Shown: positions 12,917-24,446 of the stretch, piece after piece | Position numbering within the stretch: position 1 is the stretch's first letter | Layout: each line of letters begins with the position of its first letter | From: Calliphora vicina | Taxonomy: Eukaryota; Arthropoda; Insecta; Diptera; Calliphoridae | Assembly (NCBI RefSeq): GCF_958450345.1 | Contig: NC_088784.1 | Span: 75,355,747 to 75,419,746 of the forward strand | DNA: 64,000 nt | Direction of reading: 5' to 3' | Notes under the pieces: model-generated | The model's database searches: none | What the model saw: the letters and a program-made list of their open reading frames with translations, nothing else | Told to the model about the DNA's origin: nothing | Position numbers and translations under genes: made by a program

Positions 12917-14268
12917 TATTTTATACCAAAAATCGATTTTTAGTATAAAAAACTCAAATATTTTAAATCGTTGATAACTTTCTAAATTCTGCGATTTTAA
13001 GGAAAACAAGCTCAATCTGTGATCACTCATATTTTATACCAAACATCGGTTTTTAGTATAAAAAACTCAAATATTTTAAATCGTTAATAACTTTGTAAAT
13101 ACTGTGATTTTAGGGAAAACAAGCTCAATCTGTGATCACTCATATTTCATACCAAAAATCGAATTTTAGCATAAAAACCTCAAATATTTTAAATCGTTAA
13201 TAACTTTGTAAATACTGCGATTTTAGGGAAAAAGCTCAATCTGTGATCACTCATATCTTATGCCAAAAATTGATTTTTAGTATAAAAAACTCAAATATTT
13301 TAAATCGTTGATAACTTTGTAAATACTGCGATTTTAAGGAAAACAAGCTCAATCTGTGATCACTCATATTTTATACCAAACATCGATTTTTAGTATAAAA
13401 AACTCAAATACTGCGACTTTAGGGAAAACAAGCTCAATCTGTGATCACTCATATTTCATACCAAAAATCTATTTTTTGTATAAAAAACTCAAATATTTTA
13501 AATCGTTGATAACTTTGTAAATACTGCGATTTTAGGAAAAACAAGCTCAATCTGTGATCACTCATATTTTATACCAAAAATCGATTTTTAGTAAAAAAAA
13601 ACTAAAATATTTTAAATCGTTAATAACTTTGTAAATACTGCGATTTTAAGGAAAACAAGCTCAATCTGTGATCACTCATATTTTATGCCAAACATTGATT
13701 TTTAGTATAAAAAATGCAAATATTTTAAATCGTTGATAACTTTGTAAATACTGCGGATTTAAGGAAAACAAGCTCAATCTGTGATCACTCATATTTTATA
13801 CCAATAATCGATATTTAGTATAAAAAACTCAAATATTTTAAATCGTTAATAACTTTGTAAATACTGCGATTTCATGGAAAACAAGCTCAATCTGTGATCA
13901 CTCATATTTTATACCAAAAATCGATTTTTAGTATAAAAAACTCAAATATTTTAAATCGTTTATAACTTTGTAAATACTGCGATTTTAGGGAAATAAGCTC
14001 AATCTGTGATCACTCATATTTTATACCAAACATCGATTTTTAGTATAAAAAACTCAAATATTTTAAATCTTTAATAACTTTGTAAATACTGCGATTTTAG
14101 AGAAAACAAGCTCAATCTGTGATCACTCATATTTCATACCAAAAATCGATTTTTAGTATTAAAAACTCAAATATTTTAAATCGTTAATAACTTCGCAAAT
14201 ACTGCGATTTTAAGGAAAACAAGCTTAATCTGTGATCACTCATATTTTATACCAAAAATCGATATTTA
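12917..14268. repeat. 113-bp satellite array, 12 units
   Basis: The anchor GATCACT recurs at 13021, 13134, 13245, 13358, 13443, 13556, 13670, 13783, 13896, 14008, 14121 and 14234. Spacings are 113, 111, 113, 85, 113, 114, 113, 113, 112, 113 and 113. The 85-bp unit has lost 28 bp covering the TTTTAAATCGTTAATAAC part. Each unit carries ATACCAAAAATCGATTTTTA, CTCAAATATTTTAAATCG, ATAACTTTGTAAATACTGCG and AAGCTCAATCTGTGATCACT. Units differ by only a few bases, so the array is fairly young or homogenised. No coding capacity. Confidence 0.97.
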
Positions 14269-15066
14269 TGTGTTTGACATGTATTTAGTTTTTGTTACAA
14301 TAACAAAACGCATGTTAAATTTCCACTCAAAGTACTCGTTCGCTATAGAAAAACAGCACATTGATAACTTAGTAAATACTGCGGTTCACTTAATAAAAAA
14401 AACTAAATTGTTAATATTTATATTTTGAAGCAGTAAATTTATTTTATTACATATGTTAATACATTATAAGAAACAATTCTTACAAGAAAATATGTTTTGG
14501 CATATGATACTATAAATATATACCCTGAAAAAAGAAAGTGGAATATTTATTTATTCATTCAAATTTTTAAATTTCCATGGCAAATTTAATTAAAAAAAAT
14601 GTTTACAATTATATTTGTAAAACTTTATATACGAGTAGTATTTTATAAAAAAATGAGTTTATTTAAATTAATGTGCATTAACATTAGTAAATTCGTCAAT
14701 ATATTAAAATCTACTAAATGTTAATAACGCTCATGTGGTAAAATAACATCATATCTCAAAAACTTAAGTTTCGAGAAAATTTATTATGTTTATAAAAATT
14801 TCTAGATTGTTTATCACAAAAAAGAAAGAAATGTGCATAAATATGAAATATGTTAAGACGCAAAATTGTTTAAATATTTATAGGTATAACACACATTAAA
14901 TAGGAATGTGTTTCGTCGCATTTTATTATATACACATATACAAGCAACAAAGACAATTATAAAATTTCTATTATAAAAAAGATACTACACAAATTATTAC
15001 ATACAAATAACTTAGACGAAAATAGAAGTGTTTACTTTTACTTATTAACTAAATTCAACATAGAAT
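14269..15066. other. 3' flank of the phosphoglucomutase gene
   Basis: AT-rich spacer and the likely 3' UTR of the minus-strand phosphoglucomutase gene. Nothing else is recognised. Confidence 0.45.
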
Positions 15067-17138
15067 TCAATCTGTTTTAGGTTTTAAATCATTTACTGTA
15101 GGCTGTAGGAATTCCTCAACAATCGCACTAACCATACGATCTAAAGTTTCTCTTAAGGACTGCCAATCTTTTTCTTCTGGCTTTGCACACAATTCGGCAT
15201 AATATTTAATCTTTGGTTCGGTGCCACTTGTGCGCAAAGTAATAACTAGGCCATTTTCAAAAGTAAATGTTATCATTTGTGAACTGGCACTCACAGGTAG
15301 ACGCGCTTTACCATCTGCCTGCGCTGTATCGACACCAGTTGTCAAATCTCTGACAGTTTTAATGGCAAACTCACCATTGAGTATAGACTGGGGATACGTA
15401 TTAGGTTTGCCATCTTGGAAGTTACGCAAACGTTCAAATATTCGGTTAATAACAGGAGCTTTATCACAAAATAGATACGAACAATTTGTGCAATGGTAGC
15501 CATATTTTTCATAAATCTCATTTAATTTCTGTGTTAGATTTATGTCCTGAGTTTCTTTGATGTAGCAAGCCATGGTGGCTAGATGTGTGGCCGCACTTAC
15601 GCCATCTTTATCGAGTACAGCTGTGGAAAACATAAAGCCTATAGCTTCTTCGAATGCAAACAAAACTTGTTTTCCTTCGTTCATTAGCTCAATGCCACGA
15701 TTGCCCATCCACTTGAAGCCGGTAAGAGTTTCCTCAAAATTATAACCATCCATGTGGCCCATTGAGCGTAAAATTTTGGAACTAACAGTGCTGGCCAAGA
15801 GATAGCAGTCAGATAAATTCACATCGGGATGAAGAGTTTTGTAATTTTCAACAGACCACCATCCTATAAGTGCGCCAAGTTCATTGCCATTGAAAACCTA
15901 GAAATTATAAACAAATATTTTATTTGGTCTGCTAGTATTTCAGTATTACGGTATTCGGCCAAATTTTGAACGAATACTGGCATTAAGTCCCATTTTTTGG
16001 ACTAATCCAAATATTCGGTAATTCTTGATAAATACGATATAAAATCACACAATTTTCTGTTTCTGCACAAGCTCTATCTAGAAGACAAGACGATCGCATT
16101 GCAAAATTGCTCATTTTCTTTACTCACCTTCCATTGTCCAGTTTTTGGATCCTTCTCCGCACATGCCAGACGGTCGGCATCTGGGTCATTGGCCAAAATG
16201 GTTGTCACCCCTTCAGCTTCGGCTAGTTTAATCGATAATTCTAAAGAGCTTTTACCCTCTTCAGGATTTGGAAATTTGACTGTTGGAAATTCAGGATCAG
16301 CCTCCTTTTGCTCTTCTACGGGTAAAATTTCTGGCAAATTGGCCTCTTTGAAAGCCTTATCGACATAGGGCCAACCCACACCGTGCATGGCTGTATAAAC
16401 GAACTTTAATTTACCCAAAGATTTTTGTTTCTCATTGATTTCCATGAACTTTGCTGGTATATTTGCCTTCAAGGTTGTGTAGTAGGCTGTGTACATTTCT
16501 GCATAGGGATCTTCTAAAAGAGCCGAGCCCTTTAAAATATCTGTATTCCAAGAGGAATCTTTTGGTTCTAAATTATCGAGTATAGACTGTTGTATACCCT
16601 TGTCGTGGGGCGTAATGATCTGAGCACCATTGCCCCAGTACACCTTATAGCCATTGTCCTCTTTGGGATTGTGCGAAGCGGTCACCATGACACCAGCCAA
16701 ACACTTCTTTTGTAATATAGCAAAAGGAACAAAAGGCGTAGCCACCATACGAGTATAGAGATAAACTTTAATGCCACTCTGTATAAATATGGTTGAGGAA
16801 AGTTCGGCGAAACGTTTGCTATTGTAACGGCCATCATAACCAAATACAATGCCACGTTCATATTCTTCAGGCTTGTATTGTTGCTTAACATACTCACACA
16901 ATCCCTGGGCAGTTTGAACAATGACCAAATCATTCATGGAATCAAAACCGGCACGCATACATCCACGCAAACCGGCCGTACCAAAGGCCAAACGTTCCAA
17001 TAATCGTTTACGCAATTGTTCCCAATCTTTAGTCTCAATCATTTGTTTAATTTCATTTATGGTGTTTTCATTGCGGTCCCATTTTAGCCATAATTGTATT
17101 TGATCGTCCAATTTTACGTCACCCGAGTATGTAGCCAT
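15067..17138 (-). CDS. PGM2-type phosphoglucomutase / phosphopentomutase
   Basis: Two exons on the minus strand: 17138-16128 (337 codons) and 15897-15067. The 230-bp phase-0 intron has AAG|GTGAGT and TTCTAG| ends, and exon 2 begins VFNGNELGALIGWW. The product is about 613 residues, the usual length of the PGM2/PGM2L1 branch of the alpha-D-phosphohexomutase family. Key sites are intact: the catalytic serine loop TASHNPKEDNGYKVYWGNGA (Ser about 155), the metal loop DPDADR (about 318-323), the sugar-binding loop FEEAIGFM (about 419-426) and the phosphate loop RTSGTEPK (about 559-566). Such enzymes interconvert sugar 1- and 6-phosphates, or ribose and deoxyribose 1- and 5-phosphates, in the cytosol. 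Drosophila has Pgm2a/Pgm2b-type members; which one this matches cannot be decided here. Confidence 0.95.
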
Positions 17139-18202
17139 TTTAATTACAACTTTTATATGCGTCTCTGAATGTGCTTATTTGTGAAAAACAACTTTTTCAC
17201 CTTATCTTTTACGGAACAGCTGGTTATTTGATTTGATGACTGTTTTCTAGTCTCGTATCACTGTTAATAATCAAGGTCGACTATGCCGATACCTTCTTTA
17301 TATACAAATGTGACGAAAATCTTGTCTGCAAAAAAATCTAAAATTAATGTTTTATATGTATATTATTAAAAGAACTGCCAAATTGTTTTGATTATGGGGC
17401 ATTACCCTTAAATTTATGTATGTCTAATTGACGCCACCACCTCAGTTTTTGTGTATCGATTTTTTTGTTTACTTGCAAATGTTAAATTAATAAAAACTGC
17501 ACTTATCAAATACCGTCCGACGTTAACAACACGAACAAAGAAATACGAATGCCAAATTGATTACAATTGGCGCCGTAACTGCTGACGACTCTGTGTTTAC
17601 ATAAATTGTCTATGCATTGAGAATCAACGCCTTGTTGCTGACCACAATCCGACATGTTTAACTATTAAAGTTTGTATATTTTATCTAATTCTCTTTAGAG
17701 TATTGCTAAGATTGTGTAAGTTTTTCTTGGCAAATTTTAAATTTTGCCTGATAATTTTGTTTCTTTTTAAAACTTTGTTGGTTATTTTGTTTAAAAATTT
17801 TGCATTTTTGTCGCCTTTTGATTTTATGTAGTTTGCGGTTATAATTGTAATCTGTCTCAGCTGACCGGTGTTTTTCTCTCCCTCTTTTGAGAAAATACAA
17901 TGCTGTGCCAGAGTTGCCGAGTCTATTTTCTAAGCTTTTGTTTATTTGAGCGTTGCCAGGTTGATAATTTTATCAATATTCATTTCTTCAACTATTTTTA
18001 ATTTTGCTCCATATGGGCATTTCCATCTGACGTGACATATAGATTGAAATAGATTTTTCAAAAATTAGAGTAACTTATAATTTGGTCTCAGAGCCAAATT
18101 AATTTCTTTGTCGCCAACTTATCCTACTAAATACTAATTAAATTAAACAAATAAGAGTGTTTTATTCGGCATTGCCAAATTTTGTATATAGGGGATCGAT
18201 CC
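17139..18202. other. Upstream region of the phosphoglucomutase gene
   Basis: This spacer should hold the phosphoglucomutase promoter and 5' UTR. No TATA box or coding frame was recognised. 17706-17900 has an open minus-strand frame of Lys-rich composition that does not resemble a gene. Confidence 0.4.
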
Positions 18203-18519
18203 TTACAAAAGTTAGTAGAAAGATTTAGGTTCATATATAACTCATCTTGAAAAAGTTTCAAGAGTTTAGTTTTTTATATACGAGAAGTTTCAAGAGTTTT
18301 GTTTTTTAGACCCCTTTCTCACTAGGCAATTTAGTTGCGCAATTCTCTTGTGTTTGTAGAATCCAGAGGTAATGTCGGGTTAAGGAGACGAAAATTTTGC
18401 ATGCTATTTTGTTGTTGGGCAAGAGACTTGCCCAACAACTCGTATGTAAAAAACTAAACTCTTGAAACTTTTTCAAGATGAGTTATATATGAACCTAAAT
18501 CTTTCTACTAACTTTTGTA
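18203..18519. repeat. Fold-back repeat with about 80-bp arms and an internal perfect hairpin
   Basis: The left arm at 18203-18282 is the near-perfect reverse complement of 18441-18519 (both carry the GAACCTAAATCTTTCTACTA word in one orientation or the other). The spacer ends in a perfect 13-bp hairpin at 18411-18439: GTTGTTGGGCAAG, loop AGA, then the inverse. Arm words resemble part of the family-C repeat at 45.0 kb (ATGAACCCAAATCTTTCTAC), so the arms may derive from it. Confidence 0.75.
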
Positions 18520-18769
18520 AAATTAAATTAATTTATCGGTAATATTTTCCATAATAAGAATATAGGTAATTTGTAACGTTTTTTGCACATACTTATTACC
18601 CGCTAAATAAAGACATGATTGCCAACACTAATAAATAACATAACTGCTTTGAAAATACAATTACGTCATATTAATATATACAAATGCTGATTGTTATGAA
18701 AACCAGTGATATTAAAACAGCTGTTAATTAACCTATAATCGATGCTAGGGGTGAGCTAAGTGAGCTAAG

Positions 18770-19333
18770 GGCTGATTTAAAAGTAGCATAATGCTTTCAA
18801 ATAACAGTGCTGTAATAGCAAACTGTAACATATCTGTGGGCATTATTAAATAAAAGCTTTCAGTTGACCATTGATCGTAAGTTGGCAACGCTGTTTGAAT
18901 TCGAATATTCAGTTAAAGAACATTGTAGAAAGTACACCAGAGATGGCGTATGATCTAGAATATTCGAACTTTGGCAGTTAAAGAGCAATATAGAGTGCAG
19001 ATGGCAGTGTTATAAATAGTGGCAGAGGTTGCAGTCGTTAGTGAGTTTATCAGAGACGCTTTTCGAATAAACATCAACTGAGTGCCTTAAAGTGTGTTGT
19101 GTTTTTCAAGTAAATTCGTGTACATTATAAATTGTGTATGTATTTCTGCGAATTTGCAAACGTGTATAAAAAAACATTGAGTGACTATTTAATTATGTTG
19201 TTGTTGTACATTTTTAAATAAATAAAGAGTTTTTACAATTTTCAAACTACTAAACGGCTTTTATTTGCAATCAAAAGTATCCGGTTTATTTAAAGGAAAT
19301 AAACTAACGTTTTGAAAAGGTTAAAACGTAACA
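18770..19333 (+). mobile_element. LTR-like repeat, copy 1, most complete
   Basis: The unit has a TATAAATA box at 19011-19018 in the context GTTATAAATAGTGGCAGAGG, an AATAAAGAG poly(A)-type signal near 19220, and an end in AAAACGTAACA. It is homologous to repeats at 22318, 32047, 43310 and 58905. About 0.56 kb is shared with the 32-33 kb copy. Promoter followed by poly(A) signal in a short non-coding unit is typical of a solo LTR. No flanking duplication and no internal retroelement genes were found, so LTR status is an inference. Confidence 0.65.
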
Positions 19334-19985
19334 ATATGTATAGACAAAGTTATATTTAGTTTCGAAATCGGGCTTTGTATTGGTATTGAATTAGAAATAA
19401 TTTGTAAACTTGAGGGTTTAGAATATAAAGCAGTTATGATATTATTATTTTGATTTATAAACAAGTAAGAGGAGCTATATCTTATATAATATTCACCAAA
19501 GGATACTTGAAGATAAAAATTTAAAAAATGATTTAGTAATCCAGATATACATAGATCAAACATCGATGTAGTCGTGGTGTTTTTTTTATATCTCAGCCAT
19601 TTGTGGACGGATTTTTCCAAATTTAAATAGCAACCGAACCGAATCAGAACTGTAGCAGATATTTTGATATATAAATTATGTATGTAGGTTATTTGGGGAC
19701 TTCGGAAAGTTGATTTCGACAGACAGACTGACATGCAATATGGACTCTGCTATCTATAACGATCCAGAATATATATATATGTATACTTTATGGGGTAGAA
19801 AATTTGTTTTTAAAATTAAATATTTTGTAAAAATTTAAATTAATTTTTTAATTCGCAAAAAAGTATTTGAATTTTCTACATCTCATTGCATTTTCATTAC
19901 ATCTCTATTATTAACCTTTAAGTATTTGTGCAGTATACATTAATTTGAAACACAATTTGTGTATAGTTTTCATTTATTTCTAATA
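19334..19985. other. Gr 3' flank with a family-B repeat fragment
   Basis: Between about 19560 and 19800 there is a reversed fragment of the family-B repeat (matches: ATTTGGGGACTTCGGAAAGT, GATCCAGAATATATATA). A minus-strand AATAAA lies at about 19970-19976, just beyond the Gr stop codon. Nothing else is recognised. Confidence 0.5.
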
Positions 19986-21658
19986 TTATGTATTTGGTCT
20001 ACCAGAATTATGAGTTTTCGTTAAGGCCTCATAGGTTATATCGTACTGTACGAGAAATATAAATAATGCTGATATGGCCACCAAAACCTATAAAAATAAA
20101 ACAATTTTAATTAACAAACAATTTGAACAGTAAATAAAAGATAATACTAACCGATGTTATAAAATTCATATTTAAAGCTGCTATGCCACATACAAAATTG
20201 CTTCGGGTATCAGACATTAGTTGTAGTATAAAAAGGCGTATCTGTAATATAAAAAAATATGTGGTTATATATGTAATTGAATTAAAATTTGTGCACTAAA
20301 ATTCCTTTGAAATCTTGAGTTCGTCCATCTAAAAGTCCATCCGTTTTCCAAAAATTTTAAAATTAAAAAAAGTCGGCCAAAAAATGGAATGTTTAATACG
20401 ATCAGTTAGAATTTTACGAGAAATTCTATATATGATTGTCAGGGTTACAGTTCAATACTTACCGTGGTTTCAACTGTCTGATGTTTGAACTTCAATGAGC
20501 TCAGCAATACTGTAGCCTTACTTTTCTAAAATTATAAAAAGATAGCAAAGAATTAATTAACAAATAAAAATAGTTTTCGGGAATTAGTCAATCTTAAAAA
20601 GGATAATATACAGGAAAATATATAAAGTTTCACTAAAACCTGAAATTATTCACCATATTCTGTATATTTTGATTGTAATACAAAATCAAAAACATTTTTC
20701 CAACATGCATAAAAGCCCACGCAAATGAGTAAATGGTCCAAGCGGGATTCGAAGTACCCCATGAATTCAAGTATTTATACAACAAAAATACATTTACACT
20801 CAAATTGATAAACGAACCAAAGTACACCAGAAGTATAGAAATCGAGAAATGATCATTAACACTTTTGGTGAATTCCTCCAATTTTGCAAACAAACTACGA
20901 ATTAAATGTAACTGATGGCGAAACTTCCAGACCTCGTTAGAACTGGATGTATTCAAAAGTTTCTCTAAAAGAAAATATAATTTCTCGCCACGTTTATAGA
21001 CGACGAAAAGCAGGGCATAATATTGAACTAGCGAGATGTGGATGATGACATTCGGTAATATGTAGACGGTATTGGTGCGAAGGAAATTCAAAATTTTACC
21101 ATCATTGTAGAAATAACCGATTATAATGGTAGCAATGAAATGAAGTACGATCAAAGCCATATGTTGGCGTAAAAATCTCCTTATATCGCCATAATTAATT
21201 CGTATTTTCATTTCGAGCAATGTACGATCTAAATCTAGTATGAACATTTGAAATTTCCAATACATTTCACGGCGAAAGTTAATAATGCGTATTAACTCCA
21301 ATAAGTGGATAAGATACACCAAGTATTCACTGAAATATAGAGGCTTCTGTATGGTGGGCAATTCAATATTCGATAAGGTATACTCATCGTAAACGCAAAA
21401 GGCCAGAAAGGTATAAATACTTAAACACCAGATCACATGCAGCCGATAAAGTATTAGGTCCTTTCTTTGTATATTACTTCTCGGCTTGTGTATACCCATG
21501 GGAGCACTTATGAAAAGCTGGGATATTATTAGGAAATCTTTGCTGATTTTATACAATTGTTTTTCCATTTGCTGTCCCTTTTGCTCTTTGTCATTTTGTA
21601 CTTTGACTATAAAATTTAAGGGATTCGATTTGTTAGGCGTTTTTTTGAATAACTTCAT
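19986..21658 (-). CDS. Gustatory receptor (7tm_7 family)
   Basis: Four exons on the minus strand: 21658-20654, 20525-20463, 20241-20152 and 20087-19986, all phase 0 with GT-AG ends (donors GTGAAT, GTAAGT and GTTAGT). The product is about 419 residues, a normal Gr length. The long first exon carries about six hydrophobic segments. Three short 3' exons follow, the exon layout usual for fly Gr genes. The last exon carries ALFIFLVQYD, matching the Gr signature TYhhhhhQF in relaxed form (Thr-Tyr replaced). Gr proteins are ligand-gated cation channels of taste and other chemosensory neurons. The first donor (ATG|GTGAAT) is weaker than the others and is the least certain boundary. The specific receptor was not identified. 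Confidence 0.88.
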
Positions 21659-22317
21659 GTTGTTCCTCCAGTATCAGACTATTAAATGACTCGTTCTTAA
21701 AATCGTTGTGAATTAGGTGTTGAATGCTGTTTGGGGTTTTTATTTTAACACTTGGTTTAATAAATGTTTTTATAATTGGTGAATTGTAATTAATTATAAA
21801 TTAGTTGTAGGGGATGTTTAATAAGGAAGTTGAAGTTTGTTGTGAGTTAACGAGGGCATAGAATGGTTAATTGTAAGTAGGAGTACAGGTACGTTTAACC
21901 CTTTGTAATTGAGCTTCATGGTTAATTAATTGAATCTCATGCAACAGGCTAAAGAACTGGTTAAGCCGAATTTTATCATGAGTGGTAAGTTGTTCATTCT
22001 GTTTGTAATTTAGACAGTTTTCAATTGCGAACTCATAAAGAAAAAAAGTTGAACTATTATATCATGTTACACAATAGTCCAAACCGCAATCCTAAAAAAC
22101 CAAAAAAAAACATACTATTTTTTGTATGCAATTTTTTTTGGTGAAACTTGATATAATAATTCAACTATTTTTCTATAGATTTTTGACATTTATATCTTTT
22201 TGGAAATAAAATTCGGTACAGATTATAACTACATCTATTTAAATGCATTTCCAATTTTTACAATATAAATATTGACCATTGTTAACAATGACCTTTTCCT
22301 ATCTTTCTGGCAACATA
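21659..22317. other. Upstream region of the minus-strand Gr gene
   Basis: Spacer of about 0.66 kb. It should include the Gr promoter. No motif, gene or repeat was recognised with confidence. Confidence 0.4.
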
Positions 22318-22615
22318 TTGTTACGTTTTTACCTTTTAAAACGGTGGTTTATTTCCTTTAAATAAACCGGAACTTTTGATTGCTAATAAAAGCAGTTTAG
22401 TAGTTTAAAATTGTAACAACTGTTTAAATAGTCACTCAATGTTTTTATACAAATTCACAGTAATACACACACTTAAATTACACTTTATAATGTACAAGAA
22501 TGCAGTTGATGTTAACTCTAACAGCGCCTATGATAAACTGACTACCGACTCTGCCACTATTTATACACATCGCCATCTTCCTTCCGATAGCTTCAACAGT
22601 GATATTAACGGACAA
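22318..22615 (-). mobile_element. LTR-like repeat, copy 2, truncated
   Basis: Begins TGTTACGTTTTTACC, the reverse of the end of copy 1, and continues through the inverse TATA box (TATTTATA at 22558-22565) before breaking off near 22612 next to a mariner fragment. Minus-strand orientation. Confidence 0.65.
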
Positions 22616-22619
22616 AACT

Positions 22620-22955
22620 ATAATGGTAGAATTTCTGATCGCAAGTGATGATTCGGTGCAAAAATAATTTTCTTTCAAGCATAATTTCGTACATGCAAAA
22701 TCGTCTTTCAAAGTATCTCGGAATTTCCCTGCTTTTGGATGTATTCTGCTGCTCGCAAACGTTTTGAAATTGCTGCTTGAGTAGTTCCAATGATTTTGCA
22801 GGCTCTTGTTGAGTTCGACAACAATCTTCATGGTGTAATGCCTCCAATTCTTGGTCTTCAAGTCTCTTTCCCTTTGGCCGTCTCACAAATGTCCAATCAC
22901 TGCCTCTTAAATTGTATTGGGATATAATTATCAACAAAGAAAAGTATTCCATTTC
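22620..22955 (-). mobile_element. mariner transposase fragment
   Basis: The minus strand reads a broken mariner transposase: an RTQQEPAKSLEL-type helix-turn-helix piece, then a KLFLHRIITCDQKFYHY segment. The latter corresponds to the FLHRIVTGDEKW block around the first catalytic Asp of mariner; here Glu-Lys-Trp is altered. Only the N-terminal to central part is present and frames are broken. The same family recurs at 56.0-56.9 kb. Confidence 0.8.
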
Positions 22956-23264
22956 TGTCTCGATCTTTTTAAATTATGAAAATTTCTTCAATTCTCTTGC
23001 TATTAAATTATTTTGCCTTGGAGTAGTTTTACGGGAAGTTATCAATAACCTGATATTGGAAATTAGTTCTCTTACAGTTATTCACAGGGCAAATAAAAGG
23101 TTAAAGGTTAAAACAACGTACTGTTCGTATACAATTTACCAAAGAATATTTAAAAAGGTCGAGATAGAATGGATGAATCACTTATAAGATGGCCGAAGGG
23201 AAATATACTGGATCTCTGCTTTTCCGGGAAAGACATGGGTCCAATTTATATCATGAAAGATACT

Positions 23265-23705
23265 ATGACTGGAATCGGATATACATAGGATTTTGGTTCA
23301 TATTTCTTTGAAAACGAAGATGACCTGGCCAGTGTCAACGGCGAGCGCTATAGGTCGAAGATTACCAACTTCTTTTGTCCTTAATTAAATGATATGGACA
23401 CCAACGATATGTGATTTCAACAGGACGGCGCTACGTGTCACGAAGCTCATGCCACATCTCACGTGGAGGTGATGTGCGATCTCGTTAGACTTTTTCTTGT
23501 GAGGTTTTCTTAAGTCGCCACAACCACATTGGCTCTCAAAGCCAACATAATCCATGTCATCGATCAAATTCAGCCAGAGTCATGGAAAATTTTACATTTC
23601 GGATGCGCAAAACCCAGCAAAGCTGGGCCGAATATTTGCACGATGTTATATTCCATCGATATTCCTTTCAAACGAATAAAAAATTTCGATTTTATCTCTG
23701 TGTTT
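23265..23705 (+). mobile_element. Decayed IS630/Tc1-mariner-type element, copy 2
   Basis: Plus-strand fragments match copy 1: GGCGAGCGCTATAGGTCGAA (R-Y-R-S-type block), a WFQQDGATCH-like block near 23411-23445, and the CGTTAGACTTTTTCTTGTGA block near 23485. Short, rearranged and non-coding. Confidence 0.75.
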
Positions 23706-24446
23706 TATTGAAATTATAAGATACGAAGCTTTAAGATAAGAAGTTTTTATAAATTGTAATGAATTGGTAGACCACGTACATAAAAAACCTTTGGTAAAGC
23801 GAAGGTTAAAGTTACCATTAACTATAACGGCAAGTTGTAATAATGGCCCTAAAACTCACTGGCTATTCGAGGAGAAACCCCCGGTTTCTTCGATATTCGA
23901 AATGTGAGCTTTTCAAAAAAACCGAAACCGACCTTACCAAAAAAGCCGGTTATAATAGATGTCAATGAAAATTACTATTTACTTGCCATCAATGCTTGGA
24001 ATATCGACTGAGAAGGAAGGAAAGGTTTTCAGAATATGTAGTTTGTATATATGTACATAAATTTAAATTTAACACAAGGTTTATTAAAGATTGCCGTAAT
24101 TCTCTCCTCCCGTTCTATCCGTTTATTCTATGGCCGTTATAATCATTTCAGTAGATTAAATTTATTGAATATGTATATTCAAAATGAAGTTGTGTGATTT
24201 TTTAATATTCCTACATAAATCTGTACCAATTAAAATATGTAATTAATCAACACCAAAAGGATACAAAATTCTTTGAAACAATCAATAAACATTATAAATA
24301 ATTAATAATTCACAACAAAAATTAATTAATTATTAAACACATGCTAATTAAATACCACAAACAGATATTAAAACTAAATAACACTGTTCCATTTCCTGGG
24401 CCAGTTGAGTATCGACAAGCGTTCCGGTTGAAGTGCTCTTTTAAAA
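23706..24446. other. Upstream region of the plus-strand Gr gene
   Basis: AT-rich spacer of about 0.74 kb directly 5' of the second Gr gene. No TATA box, gene or repeat was confidently recognised. Confidence 0.4.

Noticed and set aside
12917..14268. Possible CRISPR-like array
   Set aside because: Units are head-to-tail with no unique spacers, and the host is a fly; it is a satellite.
19321..19734. 137-codon minus-strand frame
   Set aside because: It lies over the LTR-like 3' end and a family-B repeat scrap; no domain, and composition is that of translated AT-rich DNA.
22439..22648. 69-codon plus-strand frame
   Set aside because: It spans the junction between an LTR-like repeat and a mariner fragment, antisense to both.
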